DNA of 64,000 nt, from the NCBI RefSeq assembly GCF_008124875.1, contig NZ_VNIA01000002.1, positions 620,001 through 684,000 of the forward strand, written 5' to 3'. This DNA is from Tenacibaculum adriaticum (GTDB lineage: Bacteria; Bacteroidota; Bacteroidia; Flavobacteriales; Flavobacteriaceae). Shown piece after piece: positions 43,802 to 52,955 of this stretch. The first letter of the stretch is position 1; each line of letters begins with the position of its first letter. The notes beneath the pieces were generated by a model. The model ran no database searches, was not told the DNA's origin, and was given only the letters and a program-made list of their open reading frames with translations. The translations under genes were made by a program, and so were the position numbers.

Positions 43802-44155
43802 ATGAAAAATGAAAAAATGAAAAAAACATTGATGTTAATCATATTCTGTGTTGCCTTTTATTCTTGTGAAAATCATGTGCAACAAGATGAAGAACCCGAA
43901 ATTATTGATCAAGATGAATGTAACCCTGATACATCATTTGCAAATATAATTAAGCCAATAATAGATAATAATTGCGTTCGCTGCCATAATGGAAATCAAT
44001 TTCCAGATTTAAGAACCTACCAGGGAGTAAGTGCAAATTCTGGTATAGTGAAAGAACAAGTTGTAAACAGAACAATGCCTATTGGAGACGTTTTAAGTAA
44101 TGATGAAATTAATTTTATAAAGTGTTGGGTAGAAAGTGGAGCGCTAAATAATTAG
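43802..44155 (+). CDS. small c-type cytochrome lipoprotein
   Basis: A 117-residue exported protein with a lipoprotein-type signal (AFYSC). One haem-binding CxxCH is present (NCVRCHNGNQ), followed by the axial Met candidate in NRTMPIG and a C-terminal helix (INFIKCWVESGAL) as in small cytochrome c domains of Bacteroidota. It should carry electrons at the periplasmic face. A second in-frame ATG five codons later is an equally good start. It is followed by the OB-fold gene after 4 bp. Confidence 0.85.
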   Translation: MKNEKMKKTLMLIIFCVAFYSCENHVQQDEEPEIIDQDECNPDTSFANIIKPIIDNNCVRCHNGNQFPDLRTYQGVSANSGIVKEQVVNRTMPIGDVLSNDEINFIKCWVESGALNN

Positions 44156-44159
44156 TAAA

Positions 44160-44591
44160 ATGAGTAAAAAAAAGATCTTAATTTTTTTAGTTTTATCAAT
44201 TATTATAGTAACATCTCTCTTTATATATAAAGAGTATAATAAACCGCATATAAATGTTGCTAAAGCTACACCTAAAATAGTTATAAATTCTCAACAGATA
44301 TTAAAAGAGTATCAAGAGAATGAGAATAAAGCCAACACAAAATACTTAGATCAAATCGTACAAATTAGCGGTAAGGTATCTAAATTGGAAGCTACAAATG
44401 ATAACCGCATCATCATAACTTTAAAGAATGATGATAAATCTGCAATAAGTACTGTTATTTGTCATCTTACATCAGAGGAAAACAATAAATTAAAGAAACT
44501 AAAGGAAGGTCAAAATATTATTGTTAAAGGTATCTGCACAGGATATTTAATGGATATTATTTTGATTAGATGTGTCCTTGTAAAAATTTAA
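44160..44591 (+). CDS. membrane-anchored OB-fold (tRNA_anti-like) protein
   Basis: A 143-residue protein with an N-terminal membrane helix (ILIFLVLSIIIVTSLFIY) and a periplasmic OB-fold domain (LDQIVQISGKVSKLEA, then LKEGQNIIVKGICTGYLMDIIL) of the tRNA_anti-like family. In this context the fold is not expected to act on tRNA; its role in such YceI/cytochrome operons is not known. It shares an operon with its neighbours (gaps of 3-4 bp). Confidence 0.8.
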   Translation: MSKKKILIFLVLSIIIVTSLFIYKEYNKPHINVAKATPKIVINSQQILKEYQENENKANTKYLDQIVQISGKVSKLEATNDNRIIITLKNDDKSAISTVICHLTSEENNKLKKLKEGQNIIVKGICTGYLMDIILIRCVLVKI

Positions 44592-44594
44592 AAA

Positions 44595-45134
44595 ATGAAA
44601 AATTTATTTACAATATTAATCTGCTTTCTTATAACCAACAATTTTAATGCACAAGAGAGGTATATAACAAAACATGGTACAATTTCTTTCTTTTCACACT
44701 CTCCTGTTGAAGATATAGAAGCAATCAATAGTCAAGTATTAAGTATTATAGATAAAGAAAATGGAAATATTGCTATTTCAATATTAATGAAGTCTTTTAT
44801 GTTTGAAAAATCACTTATGCAAGAACATTTTAATGAAAACTATATTGAATCAGATAAATTTCCTAAAGCAACATTTACAGGTAAAATACTAAACATAAAT
44901 AATTTAGAAAATAAAAACAGTGTTTTAATAGAAGGAGATATGACAATACATGGTATTAGTAATAAAATTGAAATTGAAGCAGATATCGAAATAAATAAAA
45001 ATGACATTTCTCTTAAAGGTAAATTTCCTATAGTAGTCTCTGACTATGATATTAAAATACCTTCGGTAGTTAAAAATAATATAGCAAAAACTATAGAAGT
45101 ATCTTTCTTATTAAATCATAAAAAATACAATTAA
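44595..45134 (+). CDS. YceI-family periplasmic protein
   Basis: A 179-residue secreted protein (signal ending NNFNAQ). The lipocalin-like YceI barrel is visible in its strands: GTISFFSHSPVEDIEA, a KFPKATFTGKI segment and MTIHGISNKIEIEADI. YceI proteins bind long isoprenoid chains in a central cavity. In this operon it may bind a quinone-like compound or serve electron transfer with the cytochrome; that is inference. Confidence 0.88.
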   Translation: MKNLFTILICFLITNNFNAQERYITKHGTISFFSHSPVEDIEAINSQVLSIIDKENGNIAISILMKSFMFEKSLMQEHFNENYIESDKFPKATFTGKILNINNLENKNSVLIEGDMTIHGISNKIEIEADIEINKNDISLKGKFPIVVSDYDIKIPSVVKNNIAKTIEVSFLLNHKKYN

Positions 45135-45136
45135 TT

Positions 45137-46015
45137 ATGAAAAAAATTTCAATAATTGTTCTATTCTTTTCTCTTAATAATACTTTTTCTCAAAATCTTT
45201 TAGACATATTAGAAAGTGAAACACCCAATCAAAAAGAATATGTTACAGCTACTTTTAAAGGAACAAGAATATTAAATGGTCATTCAATTGAAAATAGAAA
45301 AAAAGGAACATTAGAATTTCTTATATCACATCGATTTGGCAGCATCGATCTAGGTATTGATGAATTATTTGGATTAGATCAATCTAATATCCGTTTTGCA
45401 TTTGAATACGCTATGACTGATGATATTATGTTAGGATTAGGTAGAAGTTCTTTTAATAAAACCTATGATGGGTTTATTAAGTATAAATTAATCAAACAAA
45501 GTAAGGGTAAAAATTCCTTTCCTCTCGGAATATCGTTTTTTGGAAGCACAATCTATAAAACTCTAAAAGATTATGACCCAGAAAATAAACCTAGCTTTAA
45601 TCAAAAATTGTCTTATACCACACAAGCATTAATTGCTAGTAAAATTAATCGAATACTATCTTTACAAATTACGCCAACTTACATACATAACAATTCTGTT
45701 CGAATAAATAATGATCCACATGATATTTTTGCGTTAGGATTTGGTAGCCGAATTAAACTAAGTAATCGTGTAACATTAAACAGCGAATATTTTTATACAG
45801 TAAATCCTTTAAAATCATTGGATACAAGAAACTCAATTGCAATAGGGGTAGATATTGAAACAGGCGGTCATGTGTTTCAACTTATTTTATCTAATTCAAT
45901 AACCATGATTGAGAAAGATTTTATTACAGAAACAACTAATAATTTTTTTGATGGAGGGATACATTTTGGTTTTAATATTTCAAGAGCATTTCAAACAGGA
46001 GGAAAAAGAAATTAA
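45137..46015 (+). CDS. DUF5777 family outer-membrane beta-barrel protein
   Basis: A 292-residue protein with a signal peptide (MKKISIIVLFFSLNNTFS) and alternating-polarity strands of a beta-barrel. The segments GTLEFLISHRFGSIDLG, FAFEYAMTDDIMLGLGRSSF and DGFIKYKLIKQ are typical of DUF5777, which regularly follows YceI and cytochrome genes in Bacteroidota. It is the last gene of this operon, with a terminator at 46024-46071. Confidence 0.88.
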   Translation: MKKISIIVLFFSLNNTFSQNLLDILESETPNQKEYVTATFKGTRILNGHSIENRKKGTLEFLISHRFGSIDLGIDELFGLDQSNIRFAFEYAMTDDIMLGLGRSSFNKTYDGFIKYKLIKQSKGKNSFPLGISFFGSTIYKTLKDYDPENKPSFNQKLSYTTQALIASKINRILSLQITPTYIHNNSVRINNDPHDIFALGFGSRIKLSNRVTLNSEYFYTVNPLKSLDTRNSIAIGVDIETGGHVFQLILSNSITMIEKDFITETTNNFFDGGIHFGFNISRAFQTGGKRN

Positions 46016-46023
46016 ATATAAAT

Positions 46024-46074
46024 AATTACCAAGTGTTTTTAAAATTATATATTAAACTTCACTTGGTAATTTTA
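46024..46074 (+). terminator. terminator after the DUF5777 gene
   Basis: AATTACCAAGTG (46024-46035) pairs perfectly with CACTTGGTAATT (46060-46071) around a 24-nt AT-rich loop, followed by a short T-run. It begins 8 bp after the stop codon. Confidence 0.85.
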
Positions 46075-46075
46075 T

Positions 46076-46457
46076 AATAAAAATATGTATCGTAAATTAT
46101 ATAAAGTCAATATGATATAAATGATTACATGCTTATGGTAAATGAATCATATTTAAAATATTCAAATATGATTCGAAAACAATTTATATGTAAAAAAAAG
46201 ATTTGTTCATTACATATATACTGTTGATATTGAAATTGTAGATTTCAACATTAATTTAAATAAAATAATTATAATGCATAATTTCACTAATGAAAATAAT
46301 CAATTATGTGCTAAAATCAAGTGTAATATATTATGGTATACTTGCTAAGAGTTTTATTTATTAACTTCTTTTCTTAATAAAGTCAATTAAAAAAAATCTT
46401 ACACCTCTCCTATACCTTAATACGCTACACCCATTATAATAATAAAAGAAATTTATT
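46076..46457. other. AT-rich intergenic stretch with an 11-bp hairpin
   Basis: No gene is seen. GAATCATATTT (46144-46154) pairs with AAATATGATTC (46164-46174), and TTGAAAT/ATTTCAA forms a smaller hairpin near 46230-46248. The stretch leads up to the third att core. Confidence 0.5.
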
Positions 46458-46459
46458 TT

Positions 46460-46475
46460 CTGTTTCGGGAAGTAA
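46460..46475 (+). other. third copy of the att core
   Basis: CTGTTTCGGGAAGTAA shares TCGGGAAGTAA with attL and attR in the same orientation. Extended leftward it reads TTCTGTTTCGGGAAGTAA, close to the trmE-end repeat of Salmonella genomic island 1 as I remember it. Confidence 0.6.
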
Positions 46476-46492
46476 AAAACAGTATTTATTCA

Positions 46493-48073
46493 TTATTCTA
46501 TGGTTTTAAAAGAGGCTGTGTTTGACCAATTACTCCAATTTAAATTCTGATCTCTATAACGTACTCGCCAATAATAAGTAGTGTTTGGTTTTAAGCGTTT
46601 AGTTTTTTCATCTGATAAATTATCATCTTTTTGCCTATTTTCCAGATAGTACCAATTTTCGTGTTGCTTCCAACTATCAAAAACTGGATTAGAAAAATCT
46701 TCTGTTTCTGCTATTTGCCAATTTGACGCTGCGTGAAAAGCATTTCTAAAATTACTTTTAAAAGGACTGGCTTTTAAAATAGCCCCTTCAATAGCTATCG
46801 TTTCATTATTTGGTGCTAGTGTTTCAGGCTCTAAAGGTTTTCTTTCTTTTTTAAAAATGGTAATGCTGTCGGTAACTTCGTTATTTCTAAATGTCTCTTC
46901 ATTACCTCTACTAATTCTCTTTATTGTAAGTTTTGGATTGTCTTTACTACCATCCACTTCTACCATTACAAAGCCGTATTCATCTTGAGTAACCGTAAAC
47001 TCATCATAATCTCTTCCTTCAAATTCTCCCCAATTATCTATGGCTCCACCTGCTGAAGCAACATTGATCCACAAATGTTTATGATTTTTAGATTGTCCTC
47101 TGGAGTAGCCATGTGTATGACCAAAAAAATGAATACTAGGTTTTCCTGTTTTTGTACTGAATTCCTCTAATATTTTCACCACTTTACCCGAGAAATCTGT
47201 TTCACCAGGAATCCATAATTCTGATTTGAAAGGGTGATGTAATTGTGCAAAAACGAAATCTATTTCTTCATTTTTTGCAGTATCTTCCAATAGTTTTTCC
47301 AGCCATTTATATTGTTCTTTACTATCACGATAACCTTCATTTGAATTCAACCCTATTATTCTGGTATTTCCATAATCTTTAAACCACCAATGTTCAGCAT
47401 AGGCAGCAGTCCCATTTTCGGGAAGACTGAAATAGTTGAAGTAAAAAATTGAATTATTCTCATGATTTCCTAAAACAGAATATACTGGTACATTACTAAA
47501 TAATTTCTCGGAAGGATTAAAAAAATGATCCTTCCATTGAAAATATTTTGTTCCATTTTCTACCAAGTCACCTGGAATCATAACTAAGGCTAAATTTTCA
47601 GGTAGATTTCCATCAAATTCGTTCTTTAAATATTTTAAAATACCTTCATTTACAATTTCAGAAAACTTATCGGGGTTATTGTGATCCTTTTGCATATCAC
47701 TCATAGCAATCATCTTAAAAGATTCGTTATCAATTGCAAAAGGAGGTGTTTTAAATTGATAGATATCTGATTTGATTCTACCAGTAGTCACACGATAATA
47801 ATATAAAGTGAATCGTTTTAATCCTTCAATTTTAACTTCATGAATTTTGGAAGTACTAAAATTAATATCAAACGTTTTTCCTTTGGTTTTCTTTCCCAAT
47901 TTAGGAGTAAGACCCCATTCTACAATGCTTTCTTCTCCAATAGTAGTTTCCCACATTATTTTTATAGAATTAGGCTCAGCATCTTGTAAATAAGGCTTCA
48001 CTAAAAATTTCTGTGTATATCCTTTCAAGGAAAAAAGGAACGAAAAAACAAATAAATAATAATTTACTTTCAT
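46493..48073 (-). CDS. secreted purple-acid-phosphatase-like metallophosphoesterase
   Basis: A 526-residue secreted protein (signal FVFSFLFSLKGYTQ). An N-terminal fibronectin-III-like domain (about 20-105) precedes a calcineurin-like domain with AMSDMQKD, PGDLVENG, LGNHEN, QLHHPF and FFGHTHGYSRG, the five metal-binding blocks. The last 100 residues look like another fibronectin-like module (NTTYYWRVRYRDQNLNWS). It should hydrolyse phosphate esters outside the cytoplasm. It is the last gene of a run of three phosphatase genes on this strand. Confidence 0.9.
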   Translation of the reverse strand: MKVNYYLFVFSFLFSLKGYTQKFLVKPYLQDAEPNSIKIMWETTIGEESIVEWGLTPKLGKKTKGKTFDINFSTSKIHEVKIEGLKRFTLYYYRVTTGRIKSDIYQFKTPPFAIDNESFKMIAMSDMQKDHNNPDKFSEIVNEGILKYLKNEFDGNLPENLALVMIPGDLVENGTKYFQWKDHFFNPSEKLFSNVPVYSVLGNHENNSIFYFNYFSLPENGTAAYAEHWWFKDYGNTRIIGLNSNEGYRDSKEQYKWLEKLLEDTAKNEEIDFVFAQLHHPFKSELWIPGETDFSGKVVKILEEFSTKTGKPSIHFFGHTHGYSRGQSKNHKHLWINVASAGGAIDNWGEFEGRDYDEFTVTQDEYGFVMVEVDGSKDNPKLTIKRISRGNEETFRNNEVTDSITIFKKERKPLEPETLAPNNETIAIEGAILKASPFKSNFRNAFHAASNWQIAETEDFSNPVFDSWKQHENWYYLENRQKDDNLSDEKTKRLKPNTTYYWRVRYRDQNLNWSNWSNTASFKTIE

Positions 48074-48125
48074 TTTAAAAAATTAACGCTTTATTAAATT
48101 ATTAAACTTTACTATTTGAAATTCA

Positions 48126-49979
48126 TTATTTTTTTAATGAATAAATAGAATCACTTACTAAATCTATTATGAAATTATCTGAAGGTTTCCCATTCATACT
48201 TTTTTCAAAAATTTCAGCCCATAACACTAGCCTACCATCTTCAGACATATTTAGTTTTTTACTAACTAATTTATATTGTAAAAGCCGCTTATCTCCTATT
48301 ACATTAAACACCAATTCATCTGCTAATTTTATTCTGTAATAATCATAAACCATGTCTTTTCCATTCCATGCTTCTAAATCTTCTAAAACTAAATTATATG
48401 ATTGTAAAAGCTCCTTAATTTTATTTGAATCCTCTTGATTTTTGGAGGTTAAAAATAAATCTTTTCCAGTTGATTCTTGAAGTAGTTCACTAAAATCAAT
48501 TGGCCAATCTTCAGGTAAAAATCGCAATCGAATCAATTCTTTTAAATGCCAATCTGTAAATGAGATATAAGAATCTGCTGCTAAAATATTTTCATTCCAG
48601 ATTATTATACTTCCCTTTGCAGTTAAATAATCATGTTCTATTTTATACAATGGTAATAACTCTCTAAAATTTTCTACAGATGTTAAAGGAACTGTCTCTA
48701 CCTCTACTTTTTCATTTGAATGGAAGGTTAGCAATTTATAAGCTGGCATATACCCAGCTAAAGAAGGTGTTTGAATATTAAAAATAGTATTTCCTTTGAA
48801 TGTTGTTCTAACTCCAGTATCATTTATATGCATATGACCTCCAAAATGCAATTTTAAACCTGCATCGGCAAAAACTTGTGCCACTTCTTCTGCTGGCACT
48901 CTTTTAAGTTGCATTTTATCTTCTCCAAAAAGTTGTTTTAATTCTTTCGAAGCTCCATCATTAAATTCTACCATCGGATAATGACTAAAAGCTACTAGTT
49001 TTTTATGATGCTTTTTTGCTTCAGTAGCTATTTTTTTTACCCACCTAATTAAATGTTTTTTTTGTTTTAGTACACTGTTGTATCCATTATTACTTGCGCC
49101 ACCAAAATTTTTCGGGTTATTTGCCGTCCCCGACAACTCTTCTTTTGGTAGATACACATTTGCATCTATTGCTAGTAACCAAACACCATCTATTGGTTCT
49201 ACCAAATAACTAACGTCAGGAATTTCAAGTTTTTCTTTACCAATTTCATAAGTTCTATGTTTCAGTTGACCTTCGGTAGAAGCTTCTTTAAAATTATACG
49301 TGTCATAAGTATAGTTTGAAAAAGGTGTTTCCCAATATTGAAATTCTTCTTTTGGGAAAAATCCAAAATTTGCCAATTCTTTGGCGATTCCTTCATATCC
49401 TAATTCTTTTATATCTGCTGTAATCACAGGAGCAGGATCACCCTTCAAAGATGTTGGAATCAAATCTGAGGAACTAACTATTATTTGATTACCTCCATTT
49501 TCAGCTAAAAAATCTGTTTTACCTGCATTTTGAGCAAATGGCCTTACTGGATCATGATTTCCTGTGGTTATAAAAAACTGTATTTGATGTTTTTTAGCAT
49601 AGCTATCTAAAATTTTCCGAAGTGCTTTTACATTCACTAGCTGTCCATCATCTGTAAAATCTCCTGGCAATGCCACTATTTTAACCCCTCTTTTAACCAC
49701 ATCATCTAATGCTGCTAAAAAGGCAAAATAGTTTTCATTAAATAATCTTGTGGAATGTAATTGAGAATCCATTGTACGAATCGTGTTGTATTTTCCTGTA
49801 GATGGATTCTCAATTCCTTTATAATCTGTATCTGAAAAATGAGCATAAATATCTTGTAAGTGTACATCTGCCATAAAAGCTATTTGTACTGGCACATTTT
49901 TTTGATTTTCTTTCTTAGTTGAACAACTAAACAGAAATAAAACAAAAATTACGAGATAACTTTTATATATATAATCCAT
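48126..49979 (-). CDS. lipoprotein metallophosphoesterase
   Basis: A 617-residue lipoprotein (FLFSC, Cys 19). The calcineurin-like core shows FMADVHLQD, LPGDFTDDG, TTGNHDPV, FSHYPMVE and FGGHMHIND, so a two-metal phosphoesterase is expected. The C-terminal 200 residues are not recognisable as a known domain. It ends 52 bp before the next phosphatase gene and starts 6 bp after the alkaline phosphatase, so the three are probably one transcript. The substrate is unknown; phosphodiesters are likely. Confidence 0.88.
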   Translation of the reverse strand: MDYIYKSYLVIFVLFLFSCSTKKENQKNVPVQIAFMADVHLQDIYAHFSDTDYKGIENPSTGKYNTIRTMDSQLHSTRLFNENYFAFLAALDDVVKRGVKIVALPGDFTDDGQLVNVKALRKILDSYAKKHQIQFFITTGNHDPVRPFAQNAGKTDFLAENGGNQIIVSSSDLIPTSLKGDPAPVITADIKELGYEGIAKELANFGFFPKEEFQYWETPFSNYTYDTYNFKEASTEGQLKHRTYEIGKEKLEIPDVSYLVEPIDGVWLLAIDANVYLPKEELSGTANNPKNFGGASNNGYNSVLKQKKHLIRWVKKIATEAKKHHKKLVAFSHYPMVEFNDGASKELKQLFGEDKMQLKRVPAEEVAQVFADAGLKLHFGGHMHINDTGVRTTFKGNTIFNIQTPSLAGYMPAYKLLTFHSNEKVEVETVPLTSVENFRELLPLYKIEHDYLTAKGSIIIWNENILAADSYISFTDWHLKELIRLRFLPEDWPIDFSELLQESTGKDLFLTSKNQEDSNKIKELLQSYNLVLEDLEAWNGKDMVYDYYRIKLADELVFNVIGDKRLLQYKLVSKKLNMSEDGRLVLWAEIFEKSMNGKPSDNFIIDLVSDSIYSLKK

Positions 49980-49985
49980 TCTAAA

Positions 49986-51110
49986 CTAGTTTTTATGAGA
50001 CTGGATAGCCTTCATCATTTTATGATAAATGTCGTTATTCTCATAAATTCCTTTAAATTCATTTTCTCCTGATCCTTTCGCAAATACAGGAATTAAATCT
50101 CCACTATGCTGATCGTAGTTAAAATAAACTTTTACTTTTTCTGGGTTTTCTTTCTTTTTTCCTGTCACTTCATCAACCTCATAAAACTTCCCAATACTTG
50201 CTCCTCCAGTTTCATGATCGGCAGTTACCACTAATAATGTGTTTGGATGTTGTTTTACATAGGCTAAAACAACACCTAAAGTCTTATCAAAATCAGCAAC
50301 TTCTTGTATCAACATTTCAGCATCCATGGCATGTCCACCCCAATCAATATAAGAACCTTCAATCATAAAAAAGAAAGGTTTTCCTTTTTTAGTAAAATAT
50401 TCCAACCCTAATTTTGTTGCATCTTGTAAAAAATTAGCTCTTCCTTTTGTTTTTGAAGGTAATCCTTCTTCAGATAATAAATATCCGTTCTTTTTATTCA
50501 AATCGAAATTTGATAACTGAACAGAATCTAATTTATAATTTTTTGATTCAAGTTCTTTGTACAAATCCTTTTTATCTTTTCTATGAACAAAATGTTTGAG
50601 TCCTCCGCCAGCAAAAAAATCCACATTCGCATCTACTAATTGACCTGCAATATCATCTTGTAAATCCCGATCTACAGCATGTGCATAAAAAGCTGCAGGT
50701 GTTGCATGTGTAATAGATGTTAAACTGATCAAACCCGTTTGGTATCCTTTTTCTTGTAAATTTTCTAAAATTGTAGGTTGTGAAATACTATCTTTTGAAA
50801 CACCAATAGCTCTTTTATATGTTTTTTGACCTGTCGAAAAAGCTGTTGCTCCAGCAGCCGAATCTGTAATTGTATGACTTGTACTCGATGTTTTCATCAA
50901 ACCAATGGTTTCAAACTGTTTAAAATTTGGAGTTGTTTCTCCAAAATAAAACGCTGTTGATATCTGAGGAAGTCCCATACCATCTCCAATCATGAAAATA
51001 ATGCTTAACGGTTCCTCTATTTGCTTTTCTACAGCTACTTTTTTTGAAGAACAACCTATAAAAACCCAAGCAATATATAAGAAAATAGCTTTTTTAAATA
51101 ATTGTACCAT
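49986..51110 (-). CDS. alkaline phosphatase (PhoA-type fold), lipoprotein
   Basis: A 374-residue alkaline phosphatase starting MVQLFKKAIFLYIAWVFIGC, a lipoprotein signal with Cys 20. The active-site parts are visible: FMIGDGMG (metal Asp), TITDSAAGATAFSTG (nucleophile Ser after Asp), SYIDWGGHAMD, TADHETGG and QHSGDLIPVF. It releases phosphate from monoesters at the cell envelope. An upstream in-frame start would lie in the SusD terminator, so 51110 is chosen. Confidence 0.92.
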   Translation of the reverse strand: MVQLFKKAIFLYIAWVFIGCSSKKVAVEKQIEEPLSIIFMIGDGMGLPQISTAFYFGETTPNFKQFETIGLMKTSSTSHTITDSAAGATAFSTGQKTYKRAIGVSKDSISQPTILENLQEKGYQTGLISLTSITHATPAAFYAHAVDRDLQDDIAGQLVDANVDFFAGGGLKHFVHRKDKKDLYKELESKNYKLDSVQLSNFDLNKKNGYLLSEEGLPSKTKGRANFLQDATKLGLEYFTKKGKPFFFMIEGSYIDWGGHAMDAEMLIQEVADFDKTLGVVLAYVKQHPNTLLVVTADHETGGASIGKFYEVDEVTGKKKENPEKVKVYFNYDQHSGDLIPVFAKGSGENEFKGIYENNDIYHKMMKAIQSHKN

Positions 51111-51139
51111 TATTAGAATAAATATATTGTTATAAATGA

Positions 51140-51174
51140 AAAAAACGACAAGAAGCATTTTACTTCTTGTCGTA
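51140..51174 (-). terminator. terminator of the SusC/SusD transcript
   Basis: On the minus strand an 11-bp perfect stem (ACGACAAGAAG / CTTCTTGTCGT) with a 7-nt loop is followed by seven T. It separates susD from the phosphatase genes, so those need their own promoter or read-through. Confidence 0.9.
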
Positions 51175-51195
51175 TATCTTTTGTATTAAAAAGCT

Positions 51196-52938
51196 TTAAT
51201 ACCCAGCATTCTGAACTAAATACCCTGGAGTATTTGAAGCTCCATCAATTGCAGATTGTGGAATTGGGAATAATCTGTTGTTCACATCACTATCTGTTTT
51301 TTCTGTCCAAGAATCTTCATAATGACCAAAACGGATTTGATTACTTCTTCTTAAACCTTCCCAATAAAATTCAAATCCAAGTTCGCGATACATAATATCT
51401 AAATCTATAGTTATAAGCTCTGAAGGAATTGGAGCACGAGCAGTTCTAGAGGTTCTTACTGTGTTTACATCAATCAAAGCTCCAGCATCATCTCCTTTTC
51501 TTAATTTTGCTTCAGCGCGCATCATGAAAATTTCTGCATAACGCATTAACACTAAATCTACACTACTATAGTTATTTCCGTCTGGAGAGGTGTGGCTAAA
51601 TTGGTATTTTGACACACGGTATCCTGCGTGGTGTAATCTCCCTTCATTCGTAAAATCTACATTTAAAGTAAGGTCTACATATCCTATATTTCTATCTGGG
51701 CCATTTCCTTTTATTTGCTTTACTGGATAAATTCTATAGCCAGTACCACAAGTATAAAATGCCCCATTCTCATCCTTTCTAGCTGCCCATGGCACACCTC
51801 TTAAAATACCTCTATCAATTTCAAAATCTTCTGCAGCAACGCAAAAATAGTGGTCTTCATCATTTAATGGTGAAAGTCCAGTAAGATCTTGTAAATTAGC
51901 TGGAACTTGAGCATTGTTTTGATAAAATCTGGCATCTGCTTCCGCTGGATCTACACTACCATAAGCATCTACCCAAGTTTGGTAGAAATCCGATGTAATC
52001 GCAGGACCATCTGTACCATCTGCACTTGTAAATTCTGGTCTTGGAAACATAGAACCAGGTATTGACCAATAGGTCCAACGACTATGTTCGTCTTTTAATA
52101 CACCTCGTTGATCTAAAGCAAAAATTAATTCAGCATTTTCATGATTATCATCATTAAATAAATCAAAATATTCAGGTGACAAGGTAAATCTACCCGAATT
52201 GATAATGTTATTTGTATATTGAATTACTTTATCCATATCTTCAGTTGTAAAGTTAGGAGTCCCATAAGGATCACGATATACAGCAGCATTTAAATTCAAT
52301 CTTGCCAAAAACCCCCAAACTGAAGCTTGTGTCATTCTTCCCGGTCCTTTATCAGAATTAATAACGTCTGCTACAGATAGAAATTCGTTTTCTATATAAT
52401 CAATCGCTTCTTGCCCTCGAAGAATCTCAGAATTTTCTTTTAATTTTTCCTTTTTAAAAGCAAGTCCCCAACTGTCTAATGCCAACATATTTAAATAGGC
52501 TCTTAGCGCTTTCATTTCGTATAGTGCTCCTTCTGCTTGTGAATTCCCGATCTCAGCTAATGGCGTTAAAACTTCAATTGCAGTTGCGGTTCTAGAGATA
52601 TTTATGGTAAGTGCATTCCATGAACTTGTTACTAAATCGTTAGTTGGAGTTATTGTATGTGCATGGGCAGCCAAAAATTTCCCCCCATCATACCAATCTG
52701 TTCCACCACGATAAGGTAAAATCCCTTCATCGCTGGCTATTAACTGTAAGCCGTAGTAATTCGTGTGTTTCCAAGTATCTGATATTTGACCATATGCAGG
52801 TGCAATAGAACCATCAATAGCTTCTGCCTGCCCTGTACCTGTTAAAGATTCATCTAATACTTCTTCTTTTAAATCGGTACAACTCCAGCTTAAAAATAAA
52901 CCGATTGTAAAAATTATATATATTGTTTTATTTTTCAT
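51196..52938 (-). CDS. SusD/RagB-family nutrient-binding lipoprotein
   Basis: A 580-residue surface lipoprotein (FLSWSC, Cys 20) with the helical SusD fold: the N-terminal TPR-like half (ALYEMKALRAYLNMLALDSWG) and the C-terminal YAEIFMMRAEAKLRKGD and REGF-like ELGFEFYWEGLRRS segments. It caps the SusC transporter encoded just upstream and binds the nutrient. Phosphatase neighbours suggest a phosphorylated or phosphate-releasing substrate rather than a plain glycan, but this is inference. Confidence 0.93.
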   Translation of the reverse strand: MKNKTIYIIFTIGLFLSWSCTDLKEEVLDESLTGTGQAEAIDGSIAPAYGQISDTWKHTNYYGLQLIASDEGILPYRGGTDWYDGGKFLAAHAHTITPTNDLVTSSWNALTINISRTATAIEVLTPLAEIGNSQAEGALYEMKALRAYLNMLALDSWGLAFKKEKLKENSEILRGQEAIDYIENEFLSVADVINSDKGPGRMTQASVWGFLARLNLNAAVYRDPYGTPNFTTEDMDKVIQYTNNIINSGRFTLSPEYFDLFNDDNHENAELIFALDQRGVLKDEHSRWTYWSIPGSMFPRPEFTSADGTDGPAITSDFYQTWVDAYGSVDPAEADARFYQNNAQVPANLQDLTGLSPLNDEDHYFCVAAEDFEIDRGILRGVPWAARKDENGAFYTCGTGYRIYPVKQIKGNGPDRNIGYVDLTLNVDFTNEGRLHHAGYRVSKYQFSHTSPDGNNYSSVDLVLMRYAEIFMMRAEAKLRKGDDAGALIDVNTVRTSRTARAPIPSELITIDLDIMYRELGFEFYWEGLRRSNQIRFGHYEDSWTEKTDSDVNNRLFPIPQSAIDGASNTPGYLVQNAGY

Positions 52939-52955
52939 TTTGAAACTATTTTAAA

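Larger units (their letters stand above)
41313..46475. mobile_element. candidate older tandem island remnant between att copies two and three
   Basis: This 5.2-kb segment lies between attR (41297-41312) and a third copy of the att core (46460-46475). It carries a LytTR sensor and a five-gene lipoprotein/cytochrome operon but no recombinase. New insertions at the mnmE end would push older ones to this distal place. It could also be ordinary chromosome with a chance repeat. Confidence 0.5.

Noticed and set aside
51111..51158. Longer N-terminus of the alkaline phosphatase from 51158
   Set aside because: It falls in the susD terminator hairpin, and the lipoprotein signal begins at the ATG at 51110.
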